From: JBBQWZ01 sp038210135
Lineage (GTDB): Bacteria; Acidobacteriota; Terriglobia; Bryobacterales; Bryobacteraceae
Direction: 5' to 3'
NCBI GenBank assembly: GCA_038210135.1
Contig: JBBQWZ010000001.1
Coordinates: forward strand, 62,001 to 126,000
DNA length: 64,000 bases
The notes under the pieces were generated by a model, which had not been told where the DNA came from, did not search any database, and worked only from the letters and a program-made list of their open reading frames with translations. The position numbers were made by a program, and so were the translations under genes. The number at the start of each line of letters is the position of its first letter. The stretch's first letter is position 1. Below are positions 7,999 to 17,288 of the stretch, one piece after another.

Positions 7999-9446
7999 GC
8001 GGCAGCTTTCCTTTCGGAGAAATGTTCGAGGAACTTCGGATTCTTAGCGGCAATTTCGCCGTAAATCTGCAAGCAGGTGTCCGTCCACCCGCGGATCCAA
8101 TCGCAGTAGTGCAGGTTCGCGTGGCCGGTATCGCCGTAGCGGACGAAGGCTTCGTGATGGCAACCGCCCGCGCAAAGCGGACGCGCGAAGCAGGAGTGGC
8201 AATCGTATTTCGTATTGATGTGGCCGCGACCTAGGAAGTCCGCCTGCTTGGCAAGATCGATGCCGGTCGAGATGTGACCCAGCGCGTGCTGGTCGGAATC
8301 GACGAAGCGATGGCAGGGGGCGATGTCGCCGGAAGGTCCGACGCCGAGCAGCCCAAGGCCGGCGCCGCAAGGATGCGACTTGCTGACACCCTGATGCAGT
8401 TCCGCGAGCGTGTCGCTGACGTTCGAGAAGCCGTGATGTTCGCCGCGTAAGGCGAATTCGAGATACTCTTTCGCCAGCTCGCGGAATTGTTCGAGCACGC
8501 GATCCATCCCCGGCTCGTTGATGGCGTAGAGGCGGTCCGGCGAGGTCGTTACCGGCGCGAAGCCGACTTCCCAGAAGCCAAGTTCGTCTTTCAGATGGCG
8601 GTACGTCTTCATGACGTCCATGGCGCGATTCGTCATGGTCACGCGCGCGGCGATGGGCCGCGTCTTGTGGCTTTTCAGCAGCTCTTTGACGCGCGGCTCG
8701 ATAATGTCGTAACTTCCCTTGCCATTGGCGAAGACGCGGAGTTGATCGTGCTGCTCCTTCGCTCCATCCATGCTGACCGTGACGCCGATCTGATGTTCAG
8801 AAAGGTATTCGATGATGGTCGGGGTCAGAAGCGTGGCGTTGGTGGTGAGGCTGAAATCGATGTAGCGGCCTTCTTCATGCGCCTTCTCTTTGGCGTAGGC
8901 GACGACTTGCTTGATGAGTGGAAAGTTCATCAGGGTTTCGCCGCCGAAGAACGTGATGTGAATGGCGCGGCGTCCGGCGGATTCGGCGAGCAGGTAGTCT
9001 ACCGACTGGCGCGCCGTGTCCCAATCCATAAATTTGGGTTTGCCTTCGGGCGTTGCGACCTTATCTTCGCCGTACTCGTAGCAGTATTCACACGACAGGT
9101 TGCACTGGTTGGTGATGTTGATTACCAGGGTTTGCAGCGGGAATTTGCCGGACGGCTCCTGCAGCAGCGTCTTCCAGGGATGATCCGCGGGCGCGATGGC
9201 GTGCGATCCGTGGAGCTCGAAGATGGCCTCTTCCATGGCTTCGCGATCGAAGCCTTTTTTCGTACCGGCGGTGATCATCTCCTCTTTCGAGGATTCGCCC
9301 CGCCGCAGGCTTTCCATCACGACGGCGGCTGCGCCGTCCACGGCGAAGATTCCTCCGCTCGGAACGAGATAGAGAAACTGCTGGCCGCCGCCTTCAAAAG
9401 CGTGGAATTCGCCGGGTTTATAGAGAGATTCAACTGCTGGAGTCAT
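7995..9446 (-). CDS. qhpD: QhpD, radical SAM/SPASM enzyme forming QhpC thioether cross-links
   Basis: 483 residues. A RiPP-recognition-like N-terminal region (1-100, with YLVPSGGIFAVDG) precedes the radical SAM barrel, whose cluster motif is C115-x3-C119-x2-C122 in NQCNLSCEYCYEYG; GGETLMNF and later strand motifs follow. The C-terminal SPASM region carries C360, C378, C416, C419, C425, C429, C448 and C458, enough for two auxiliary [4Fe-4S] clusters. In the family this enzyme makes the Cys-to-Asp/Glu thioether bonds in the gamma subunit while its leader is attached. It is coupled to qhpC by a 4-base overlap and lies 33 bases after qhpA, the standard qhpADCB order. Confidence 0.95.
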   Translation of the reverse strand: MTPAVESLYKPGEFHAFEGGGQQFLYLVPSGGIFAVDGAAAVVMESLRRGESSKEEMITAGTKKGFDREAMEEAIFELHGSHAIAPADHPWKTLLQEPSGKFPLQTLVINITNQCNLSCEYCYEYGEDKVATPEGKPKFMDWDTARQSVDYLLAESAGRRAIHITFFGGETLMNFPLIKQVVAYAKEKAHEEGRYIDFSLTTNATLLTPTIIEYLSEHQIGVTVSMDGAKEQHDQLRVFANGKGSYDIIEPRVKELLKSHKTRPIAARVTMTNRAMDVMKTYRHLKDELGFWEVGFAPVTTSPDRLYAINEPGMDRVLEQFRELAKEYLEFALRGEHHGFSNVSDTLAELHQGVSKSHPCGAGLGLLGVGPSGDIAPCHRFVDSDQHALGHISTGIDLAKQADFLGRGHINTKYDCHSCFARPLCAGGCHHEAFVRYGDTGHANLHYCDWIRGWTDTCLQIYGEIAAKNPKFLEHFSERKAAA

Positions 9447-9479
9447 GGTTGTCTTCGCGGCTGTACTCGGGCGAAAGTG

Positions 9480-11177
9480 CTACTGGGCTACCTCGGGCTG
9501 ATCCCATTGGATGTACAACGGAACCGTAACAACCAGGTACGATTTCGCGATCAGCGGCTTGCCTTCTTTATCTTTTTCGGCCTTGGCTGTGGCTACAACC
9601 CACACGTCGCCGTAGTTGTTCCGGCCGTGCTTACGCTTCGGATTCGGACCCTCACCAGCGGGCGTGAAGAAGCCATCCTTGGTCAGCGTGCCGATGTAGT
9701 CTTTGTCGTCGTCGCCGTAGACGGCGTGGAATTCTTCGATCGTAAAGTCGGCATCGATCGGGCCGAGCTCGATATCATCCGCGGTTCTGGGTTTGCCGTC
9801 GAGTCCGTTGGCGTAGGCAATCGCTTCGAACTGCTGAAAGCCCTTCGGATGGGTGGTGCCGCCGAGGCGCGAAAGGGCGGTCTCCGGTGAAACCTTGATG
9901 TAGTCGATTTTCTCGTAGACCGCGAAGGCATTGGCCGCGACAGCGCGGCGGACAGAGACGTCGCGTTTGCCGGAAACCGCTTTGGCATCCACATCCACTT
10001 CGACGGTGGCTTCATTCGGCGTGGACGCGATGACGCGTTTGACGGTGATTCCGCTGCCGAAATCGAAGTCGTCCGAGGTTAATCCGGATGGGAACCGATC
10101 GCCGAAAACACGAACCTTCGCGGCGGTCGAACCCGCTTTGATCGCATAGCGGTCGAGACCGGTTACCTGAAGCGAATCGCCGGCCCGCCGGAGCGTGACG
10201 TCGAAGCCGGATTCATCGTAGGCACCCCAGAACCAGCGGCCTTCGGCTGAATTCTGATCGGGCGCGACCCACATCGCTTCGCGCATTTCTTTGACGGGAT
10301 CGGACGTGCTGGTGGACCGGCCGCGCCAGGCGTATCCGGTATAGACCAATCCTTTGCCCTGGCTTTTCCAGGTGGAGCCGTCGCGGACCGATTTGAGCGT
10401 GATGCTGGTGGTGAATTCGTCGTCCGCCGTACTTGATTTTTCGACCGTCATCTCGCCCGTGAATTTGCCTTTGCCGAGCTGGTTTGCCGAGATCAACCAG
10501 CGGCCGGCGAGCTTCGGCGCGCGCATGCGTGCCTGCCAAGCCGACCATTCGGTGGACTGCAAACCGTAGGTCTTCGCCAGATAGTCGACGACTTGCAGGG
10601 CGGGATCTCGCGAATCCGTTCCAGGGGGAGGAGGAGGCGCATCGGGCGGAGGCGGAAAAGCGCGGAAACCTTGAAATTCAACGACGGGAAAATAACCGGC
10701 GTGCATATCGACCAGCAGGGACCATTCCTGCTTCGTCCGCCGCCAGGAAGCGGCTCGACCCTGCGCGTGGCAGATCACACACGTGTTCTGCATCATCTGG
10801 TTCGGCACCACTTCGTCGATCAGTCGCTTTTCGGCGATGTACATGACCGGCTTGGCTTCCTCGGGAGCCAAACCGTGATGATTGCTGAGGTATTTGACGA
10901 TTTGGCGGGCTTCGTCCGGTGAAAGGGTGAGGCCGTTGAGCCGCACCATCCTCTTAATAGCCTGCTGCCAGCCTTCGGGCGTGGTCCGCTCCCAGGAGAT
11001 GCGCGAGAGGTTTCCCTTGTCGTCTTTCCGGTGGCAGGCGCTGCATTTACTAATGACCAGCTGGCTGGTAACCGGGATGCCGTCCTCGGTCGGAGCCTTG
11101 GGATCCTTCGCCGGAGCCTCCGCGGGGGGCTGGGCAAATGCGGCGACGGTAAGCAATAACGTCCAAACCAGTCTCAT
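9480..11177 (-). CDS. qhpA: QhpA, diheme alpha subunit of quinohemoprotein amine dehydrogenase
   Basis: 565 residues from the ATG that opens a signal peptide (MRLVWTLLLTVAAFAQ); a TTG 12 bases upstream extends the frame by four residues. Two c-type heme motifs are seen, CSACH (C45-H49) and CVICH (C133-H137), followed by a WxxxRxEW-type segment, a proline run (about 174-186) and the Ig-like and beta domains typical of the QHNDH alpha subunit up to VPLYIQWDQPEVAQ. Periplasmic QHNDH oxidises primary amines to aldehydes and passes electrons through these hemes to a soluble carrier. It is the first gene of the minus-strand operon; the upstream 140 bases hold a 22-base tandem repeat but no promoter I can name, and no qhpR-type regulator is adjacent. 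Confidence 0.93.
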   Translation of the reverse strand: MRLVWTLLLTVAAFAQPPAEAPAKDPKAPTEDGIPVTSQLVISKCSACHRKDDKGNLSRISWERTTPEGWQQAIKRMVRLNGLTLSPDEARQIVKYLSNHHGLAPEEAKPVMYIAEKRLIDEVVPNQMMQNTCVICHAQGRAASWRRTKQEWSLLVDMHAGYFPVVEFQGFRAFPPPPDAPPPPPGTDSRDPALQVVDYLAKTYGLQSTEWSAWQARMRAPKLAGRWLISANQLGKGKFTGEMTVEKSSTADDEFTTSITLKSVRDGSTWKSQGKGLVYTGYAWRGRSTSTSDPVKEMREAMWVAPDQNSAEGRWFWGAYDESGFDVTLRRAGDSLQVTGLDRYAIKAGSTAAKVRVFGDRFPSGLTSDDFDFGSGITVKRVIASTPNEATVEVDVDAKAVSGKRDVSVRRAVAANAFAVYEKIDYIKVSPETALSRLGGTTHPKGFQQFEAIAYANGLDGKPRTADDIELGPIDADFTIEEFHAVYGDDDKDYIGTLTKDGFFTPAGEGPNPKRKHGRNNYGDVWVVATAKAEKDKEGKPLIAKSYLVVTVPLYIQWDQPEVAQ

Positions 11178-11267
11178 AAGAAGGCTCAACGATTTCGTTT
11201 GGACTACGATAACACGCAGAGGTTAGTTCGTTTTTTGCGAGGCTGTGCGAAACGACAAACATGATGC

Positions 11268-11315
11268 ACAGGCCGGAGGCCTATGCCACAAGGACAGGCC
11301 GGAGTCCCATGCCAT
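11268..11315. repeat. Two 22-base tandem repeat units upstream of qhpA
   Basis: Units at 11268-11289 and 11294-11315 share 19 of 22 bases (ACAGGCCGGAGnCCnATGCC core) with a 4-base spacer. The core GGCCGGAGGCC is nearly palindromic. The repeat occupies most of the gap between the qhp operon and the D-threonine aldolase-like gene and looks like a dispersed intergenic repeat rather than an operator. Confidence 0.6.
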
Positions 11316-11317
11316 AA

Positions 11318-12442
11318 CTATGCCACCGCCATGCGTGTTTCGTGTCCTCTGGCGGTGACCGGTTCGACGGCGATGATTTTGCCGTCACGGGCCATCAGGG
11401 CGTAGTCGAAATTATTAACCGTCGGACACACGTGGCGCGGGATGAGATACAGTACCTCGCCGATCGCAGGCGGTTCGCCGGTGAATTCCACCGGCAGATG
11501 TTCCTCACTCGGTTTCATCGGCGTCGCGTCCGCACGGCCCACTACCGCGCAGGTCGGAACGCCTTCGTCGGCCGAAACCGATTTGTGTCCTCCGTCGCAG
11601 GTCGCGACGTTCGGCTTGGGATGGCTGACCACGCTCGATAAAACGACGACGGCGGGTTGGTAGCCGAGGCCGGGCAATTGGTCCACACTCGACGTGTCGT
11701 TGTAGACGACTGTGCCAGGCGAGACGCGATGTACGAACGTTGCCCCGCGGAAACCGGGGTATTCCGCACCACAAGGAAAGGACGGCGTGCCCGACGTGAT
11801 CACTTCTTCGATGGCCCCATCGCGCTCCACCTCGGCGATAATCTTCATCAGCTTGTCGTAGCCTTCGAACGCAACTTTACGCCGCTCCGCCATATCCGGA
11901 TTGCGCACGTGGCCGTCGTAGTAATGGAGTCCGCGGACCTCGATGCGGCGATCGCGGACGGATCGCACGATGCGGGCGACCTCGTCGGCGCGGTCCTGCG
12001 GAACGCCGGTTCGATTCATTCCCGGATTCACGTCCACGAAGATGCCCAGCGGACTGCCTTCCCAAGCAGCGGCCTGCTCGGCGGTCTCGACCAAAACCGA
12101 AAGGCGGGTTTGCGGATAGCGAGCGGCGATCTCGCGGACGCGGCGCGCATTGGCTCCAACCATCGAGTAGGCGAGGACAACGTCGCGCATCCCGGCTTCA
12201 CAAGCGGTGGAGAGTTCCGTTGTCGTCGCGCACTTGCACTGCGTGACACCGAGCTCCACCATACGGCGCATCGTGTAGGCCAACTTCGCGGTTTTGACGT
12301 GCGGACGCCAGCGGGAGGCGTCGCCCAGGAGATCCACCGTGATTTTGATGTTCGCGTCGATCAAGTCGGGATAGATCACGAGCGCGGGCGTCAACACGTC
12401 AGACGTGTCGGCCAGTTGGTAGGCGGCAAGGTCGAAATTCAA
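11318..12442 (-). CDS. D-threonine aldolase / D-serine dehydratase-like PLP enzyme (fold type III)
   Basis: 374 residues of the alanine-racemase-like N-terminal barrel family that includes D-threonine aldolase and D-serine dehydratase (DSD1). The PLP lysine is in WRPHVKTAKL (about residue 50). The family features GIFVDVNPGMNRTGV, LHYYDGHVRN and VITSGTPSFP follow, and the metal-binding His-Cys pair appears in PRHVCPTVNNFDYAL near the C-terminus. These enzymes need a divalent metal as well as PLP. Which reaction it carries out cannot be told from the sequence. It is upstream of, and on the same strand as, the amine dehydrogenase operon but is separated by a repeat-filled gap, so it is probably transcribed separately. 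Confidence 0.85.
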   Translation of the reverse strand: MNFDLAAYQLADTSDVLTPALVIYPDLIDANIKITVDLLGDASRWRPHVKTAKLAYTMRRMVELGVTQCKCATTTELSTACEAGMRDVVLAYSMVGANARRVREIAARYPQTRLSVLVETAEQAAAWEGSPLGIFVDVNPGMNRTGVPQDRADEVARIVRSVRDRRIEVRGLHYYDGHVRNPDMAERRKVAFEGYDKLMKIIAEVERDGAIEEVITSGTPSFPCGAEYPGFRGATFVHRVSPGTVVYNDTSSVDQLPGLGYQPAVVVLSSVVSHPKPNVATCDGGHKSVSADEGVPTCAVVGRADATPMKPSEEHLPVEFTGEPPAIGEVLYLIPRHVCPTVNNFDYALMARDGKIIAVEPVTARGHETRMAVA

Positions 12443-12475
12443 GAATTCTCCGGACGTATGGATTTGCGAGCGGCG

Positions 12476-13411
12476 CTACTTCAGTTCGATCACAGGTACG
12501 TTGAAGGCCACCGTGTTGACGACGCCCTTCCGTTGAAATTGTACCCATACGCGATAGATGCCCGGGCGCGGGAAGATCATGTTGAACTGCACGTTCGGTC
12601 CGCCGTCGGCGAGGAACGGATGGTTGTGGATCATGTCGATCAGGTCCTCGCTCGCGCAGAGCATGTGGCCCCAGGCGCCCAGGTAGGGTTCGAAACCATC
12701 GGCATCCGACAGCTTGAAAAACAGCAGCGTCTTCATTCCGGCGATGGGCATTTGCGGTTCCATCGTGAGAGTGACATCGACGTTCGCACCTTGTTGCACG
12801 CCGACATCGGCTTTCAGCTTGGAGCTTTGCGGGTGGAACGGACCACCCGGAACGACGATCGTTTTCGCGATCAACTGCGGAGTGCCGCCTTTGGGATAGA
12901 AATCGCTCAGCAGCCGGTACAAGCCCGGCTTCGGAAGCGACCCCTTTAGCCGGAAAATCGAGTCGGCACCCTTCACCGGATGATCGTGAATGAAATAGCT
13001 GAGGTCCTGACTCACGGCGAAGAAGTGAAAGATCTTCTCGTGCATGATTTCGAAGTCCGTGACGCGCTTTCCATCTCTTGGATTGGTGATGGAAATCTGA
13101 AATTCGAGCGGCGCGCCGGCCTTGAGTACACGAGGCTCGGTCTTAAGAGTGACGGGATACTCCACGAAATCCGGAACACCAGCGACTAACGTCATTCCGC
13201 AGCGTGGGCACTTTCCGGGAGTGAGGGAATGCACGTCCGGATCCATGGGGCAGACGAATTCGTCCGCAGGGTCCGGGGCTTCGATCGGAAGGGCGACTTT
13301 CGCGGGTTGCTGTCGATCAGGCGCAGCGGCCTGCTGCGTTACAGCCTGTTGCGCGGCGAGCAAAGCGGCCAAGAAGACCGGAATCGAGAGCGAGAGCAAA
13401 CGTAGCTTCAC
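12476..13411 (-). CDS. Secreted protein with heavy-metal-binding domain
   Basis: 311 residues. The GTG start is chosen because it opens a signal peptide (KLRLLSLSIPVFLAALLAAQQ); the longer frame from 13489 adds a basic non-signal segment. AGGAG precedes the GTG but very closely. After a Gln/Pro-rich linker comes a heavy-metal-binding motif, FVCPMDPDVHSLTPGKCPRCGMTL, with Cys pairs spaced as in the YHS/HMBD domains found on copper-efflux proteins (quoted in pieces: CPMDP...PGKCPRCGM). The remaining 210 residues form a beta-rich region with several His-containing repeats (HDHPVKG, HNHPFLAD) suggestive of two cupredoxin-like lobes. Probably binds metal ions in the periplasm; the precise role is unknown. 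The gene is divergent from the M16 protease. Confidence 0.75.
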   Translation of the reverse strand: MKLRLLSLSIPVFLAALLAAQQAVTQQAAAPDRQQPAKVALPIEAPDPADEFVCPMDPDVHSLTPGKCPRCGMTLVAGVPDFVEYPVTLKTEPRVLKAGAPLEFQISITNPRDGKRVTDFEIMHEKIFHFFAVSQDLSYFIHDHPVKGADSIFRLKGSLPKPGLYRLLSDFYPKGGTPQLIAKTIVVPGGPFHPQSSKLKADVGVQQGANVDVTLTMEPQMPIAGMKTLLFFKLSDADGFEPYLGAWGHMLCASEDLIDMIHNHPFLADGGPNVQFNMIFPRPGIYRVWVQFQRKGVVNTVAFNVPVIELK

Positions 13412-13507
13412 GGCTCCTTTAGTATCGCAGCACGTGCGGGACGGGTCTTTTACGAAATCTAACAATCGCCCCTGCCAGCGTGGCGGCATCTCAGTCCTTT
13501 CGCCATC

Positions 13508-13513
13508 TATAAT
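13508..13513 (+). promoter_or_regulatory. Possible -10 box for the M16 protease gene
   Basis: A perfect TATAAT lies 27 bases before the ATG in an otherwise GC-rich divergent intergenic region. No convincing -35 is seen at 17 bases upstream. Confidence 0.35.
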
Positions 13514-13540
13514 TAAGGACGGTCCGTCTAACCCTTATAT

Positions 13541-16261
13541 ATGTGGTCCCGAATTGTAATCCCGATCCTTGCCATTGCCTCTCTTTCCGCGCAGAATTTA
13601 CCGCCGGGAATCACGAAAGGCGCCACCGTCGAAGGAATCACGGAGTATAAGCTGAGCAACGGCTTGCAAGTGCTCCTGTTTCCTGAAGCCTCGAAGCCGA
13701 CCGTGACTGTCAACGTCACCTACATGGTTGGTTCGCGCCACGAAAGCTATGGCGAGACGGGCATGGCGCACCTTCTCGAGCACATGGTGTTCAAGCCGAC
13801 CTCCAATCGCGGCGACATCAAGAAGGAATTGAACGACCACGGCGCTCTTTACAACGGATCCACCGCCTGGGATCGGACGAATTATTTCGAGCGGCTGCAG
13901 GCCAGCGACGAGAACCTCCGCTGGGCAATCGAGATGGAAGCCGACCGGATGGTGAACGCGAAGGTCGCAAAGACCGACCTCGACAGCGAAATGACGGTGG
14001 TTCGCAGCGAATTCGAAATGGGCGAAAACAGTCCGGGCCGGGTTCTGTTGTTCCGGACGCTGGCGACCGCCTACCTGTGGCATAACTACGGCAAGGTGCC
14101 GATCGGCGCCCGCAGCGATATCGAACATGTGCCGATAGACCGGCTGCAGGCTTTCTATCGCAAGTGGTATCAGCCGGATAACGCGATGCTGGTGATCGCG
14201 GGAAAATTTGACGAGAAGAAGACGCTCGACTGGATCGTGAACAGTTTCGGCAAGATTCCGAAACCGGCGCGCGTGATTCAGAAGACCTATACCGAAGAGC
14301 CCACCCAGGATGGCGAACGCTCGGTAGTTCTTCGCCGGGTCGGAGACACGCAGTCGGTGATCGCGATGTATCACGTGCCGGCGGGTTCTCATCCGGATTA
14401 CGAAGCAGTGCAGGTTCTAACCGCAATTCTTGGCGAGACGCCTTCCGGGCGTCTGTACAAGTCGCTGGTGGAAAATAAGCTGGCCACGTCGGCTGGAGGC
14501 GAAGATATTCCCCTCCGCGAACCTGGTGTCGTGCTCTTTACGGCCAGTCTGCGGAAGGAACAATCCCTCGACGCGGCACGCGAGGCGTTGCTGAAGACGC
14601 TCGACGAGGTCAGCAAAGAGACCCCTTCGAAAGAGGAAGTGGATCGCGCAAAAACCCGCTTGTTGAAACAGGTGGATTTGAGCCTTAACAACGCCGAGAA
14701 CATCGGAGTGGAATTGAGCGAATGGTCGTCGATGGGCGACTGGCGACTGCTGTTCCTCCAACGAGACAAGCTAAAGGCGGTGACACCGGCCGACGTGGCG
14801 CGCGTCGCGAAGGCCTATCTGAAGCCTTCGAATCGCACCATCGGACAGTTCATTCCAGAGGCAAATCCGGACCGCTCGGAGATTCCAGCGGCCCCGGACG
14901 TGGAAGCACTGTTGAAAGATTTTAAGGGCGGTACGGCGCTAGCGTCGGGCGAATCCTTCGATCCTTCGCACGCGAATATCGACGCGCGGACGCAGCGGTT
15001 CGTTCTACCGAACGGCATGAAGGTCGCGCTGCTGCCGAAGAAGACGCGTGGCGGTTCCGTCAATGCCGCAATCGGATTGCAGTTCGGTGAGCTCGATTCT
15101 TTGCGCGGTCTTTCGGTTATCGGCAGTGCGACAGGATCCCAATTGATGCGCGGAACGGCGCGGAAAACGCGCCAACAGATCCAGGATGAGCTGGACAAAA
15201 TGAAGGCGCGACTGAATGTCAACGGCGGACCCACTGCAGCGAATGCTTCGATCGACACCGTCCATGACAGCCTTGCCGGAGCGTTGAAACTGGCGGCGGA
15301 AGTTCTTCGCCAGCCAGCGTTTCCGGAGCGCGAACTGGAGCAATGGAAACAGCAGACTATCGCGAACATCGAGCGCTCGAAGAACGAGCCGCAAGTGCTT
15401 GCGTCGGTTGCGGTGAATAAATATTTGCAACAGTACCCCGCGGACGACGTCCGAGCTTCGCCCGTTCCTGAGGAGCAGATCGCGTTGATCAAGGCCGTCA
15501 CGGTGGAGGACGTCAAGAAATTCTACGCGAAATTCTACGGCGCGAGCCACGCGGAGATTGCTGTCGTTGGTGATTTCGATCCCGCGGAAGTGAAGAAGTT
15601 GGTTACGGATCTGTTCGGCGATTGGAAGTCCGCTCCGCCGTACAAGCGCATCACGAAGATCTACACTCCGATGCCGCCGATCAACAAGATGATCGAAGCT
15701 CCGGACAAGGCGAATGCGTTTTTCTTCGCGGGAATGAACCTCAAACTGCGTGAGGAAGATGCGGATTACCCAGCCATGGATTTTGCGGCGTACTTACTGG
15801 GCGGCGGTCTCAAAGGTCGGCTTCCGAGCCGGATCCGCGAGAAGGAAGGCCTCAGTTATACGGTCCAGAGCTTCTTGAACGCGCCCGACAAAGATACCGG
15901 ATCGATGCTGATGGCGATTGCCATTTGCGCGCCAACCAACATCCTGAAGGTGGAAGCTGCGTTCAGGGATGAAATGGACAAAATCCTGAAAGAGGGTTTC
16001 AGCGTCGACGAAGTGGACAAGTTCAAAGCCTCGTGGAAACAGGAACAGCAGATTTCCCGTACTCAGGACGGCGCAATGGCACGGCACTTGGCGCAGAATG
16101 AAGCGCTCGGCCGCACCATGGCCTACGACGCGAAGCAGGAAGCAGCCGTGATGGCGCTGACTGCCCAGCAGGTCAACGATACGCTCCGGAAGTACGTCAA
16201 GACGGCCGATTTCTCGATCGCGAAGTCGGGCGACTTCAAGAAGGCCGGCATCTCGCAGTGA
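13541..16261 (+). CDS. Secreted M16-family zinc protease (two-domain, insulinase-like)
   Basis: 906 residues with a short signal peptide (MWSRIVIPILAIASLSAQ). The inverted zinc motif HxxEH is H77-L-L-E80-H81 in GMAHLLEHMVF, and the third zinc ligand Glu lies in the downstream VVRSEFEMG segment. The second half (from about residue 480, FVLPNGMKVALLPKKT) repeats the fold without the HxxEH, the usual inactive partner half that closes the peptide chamber; R/Y signature GGGLKGRLPSRIREKEGLSY is near 750. Family members degrade peptides in the periplasm. The gene is followed after 28 bases by a YeiH-type transporter on the same strand. Confidence 0.92.
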   Translation: MWSRIVIPILAIASLSAQNLPPGITKGATVEGITEYKLSNGLQVLLFPEASKPTVTVNVTYMVGSRHESYGETGMAHLLEHMVFKPTSNRGDIKKELNDHGALYNGSTAWDRTNYFERLQASDENLRWAIEMEADRMVNAKVAKTDLDSEMTVVRSEFEMGENSPGRVLLFRTLATAYLWHNYGKVPIGARSDIEHVPIDRLQAFYRKWYQPDNAMLVIAGKFDEKKTLDWIVNSFGKIPKPARVIQKTYTEEPTQDGERSVVLRRVGDTQSVIAMYHVPAGSHPDYEAVQVLTAILGETPSGRLYKSLVENKLATSAGGEDIPLREPGVVLFTASLRKEQSLDAAREALLKTLDEVSKETPSKEEVDRAKTRLLKQVDLSLNNAENIGVELSEWSSMGDWRLLFLQRDKLKAVTPADVARVAKAYLKPSNRTIGQFIPEANPDRSEIPAAPDVEALLKDFKGGTALASGESFDPSHANIDARTQRFVLPNGMKVALLPKKTRGGSVNAAIGLQFGELDSLRGLSVIGSATGSQLMRGTARKTRQQIQDELDKMKARLNVNGGPTAANASIDTVHDSLAGALKLAAEVLRQPAFPERELEQWKQQTIANIERSKNEPQVLASVAVNKYLQQYPADDVRASPVPEEQIALIKAVTVEDVKKFYAKFYGASHAEIAVVGDFDPAEVKKLVTDLFGDWKSAPPYKRITKIYTPMPPINKMIEAPDKANAFFFAGMNLKLREEDADYPAMDFAAYLLGGGLKGRLPSRIREKEGLSYTVQSFLNAPDKDTGSMLMAIAICAPTNILKVEAAFRDEMDKILKEGFSVDEVDKFKASWKQEQQISRTQDGAMARHLAQNEALGRTMAYDAKQEAAVMALTAQQVNDTLRKYVKTADFSIAKSGDFKKAGISQ

Positions 16262-16289
16262 ACGGCCGCGTCCTGTTAAGATCGCAGTC

Positions 16290-17288
16290 GTGATTCAGCG
16301 CTATTTCGTGGCGGCGGCCGTCGCCGTCGCTGCGTATGCGCTTCACTATTTACCGTTCCCTCCCTTTCAGGTCACGGGCGATTTCGGCGTTCGCCGTCCG
16401 GTTAGCGCGGCGATTCTCGCGATTCTGGTAGGTACGCTGGTGCGAAATCTGTTTCCGATTTCCGCTGGAGCCATCCTCGGATCCAAGACCATCGTCAAGC
16501 GCTTCATCCCGATCACGATCGTTTTGACTGGCGCCAGTCTCAGCGCGCAACACGTCGTCGCCGTCGGCTGGCGCGCGATTGTGATCATTCTGCTGTGCCT
16601 GATTCTGGCGATGGTAGCGGCGTGGCTCTTCGGACGTATGTTTGGTGTTTGGAAGAAGACGTCGATCCTCATCGGCGCCGGTACCGCGATCTGCGGCAAC
16701 AGCGCCATCATTGCCGTCGCTCCGATGATCGACGCCGACGATCAGGATTTATTTCTATCCGTCGGTACGATCAATCTGCTCGGTCTGGTGATGATGTTCT
16801 CCGCTCCGGCGATCGGCGTGTGGCTGGGAATGAACGATCAGCAATTCGCCGTCTGGGCAGGCACGACAATCCATGCGGTGCCGCAGGTAGTGGCGGCCGG
16901 ATTCGCCTTCAGCGCGAAGGCGGGCGCGCTGGCAACCCTTGTCAAGCTGGTCCGCGTGGCGATGCTGGCGCCGTTTCTATTGGTCATCGCGTTCGCGGCT
17001 GCACGACGCGGCGACCGGAGCAAGAAGATCGACTACACTCGCCTGGTGCCGCCCTTCCTGTGGGGCTTTCTCGCGCTGTTCGCGCTCAACAGTCTCGGCT
17101 GGCTGCCGTACGCGTCGCAGATTACCGAATTCAGCAACATCCTGCTCACGATATCGATGGCGGCGATGGGCCTCGAAGTGAATTTGCGGAATCTGATTCG
17201 CGTCGGCGGCGGAGCGGTGCTGACCGGCGCGTTGACCTGCGTCGTATTATGCGCCGCAAGTTGGGGTCTGATTTTGCTGCTGCTCTAA
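16290..17288 (+). CDS. YeiH/UPF0324-family membrane protein, putative sulfate exporter
   Basis: 332 residues, almost wholly hydrophobic with about ten membrane helices. Family hallmarks are GAGTAICGNSAIIAVAPMI, GTTIHAVPQVVAAGFAFS and AAMGLEVNLRNLIRVGGGA. Homologues are annotated as putative sulfate or sulfonate-derived-anion exporters; the substrate is not established. The GTG start follows the M16 stop by 28 bases. Its stop overlaps the vapC stop by 4 bases in convergent orientation, so the toxin-antitoxin pair sits directly against it. Confidence 0.88.
   Translation: MIQRYFVAAAVAVAAYALHYLPFPPFQVTGDFGVRRPVSAAILAILVGTLVRNLFPISAGAILGSKTIVKRFIPITIVLTGASLSAQHVVAVGWRAIVIILLCLILAMVAAWLFGRMFGVWKKTSILIGAGTAICGNSAIIAVAPMIDADDQDLFLSVGTINLLGLVMMFSAPAIGVWLGMNDQQFAVWAGTTIHAVPQVVAAGFAFSAKAGALATLVKLVRVAMLAPFLLVIAFAAARRGDRSKKIDYTRLVPPFLWGFLALFALNSLGWLPYASQITEFSNILLTISMAAMGLEVNLRNLIRVGGGAVLTGALTCVVLCAASWGLILLLL

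Noticed and set aside
8487..9890. 467-codon plus-strand open frame opposite qhpD and qhpA
   Set aside because: It is antisense to two genes with clear catalytic motifs, has no recognisable domain and reflects the GC-rich codon pattern of the real strand.
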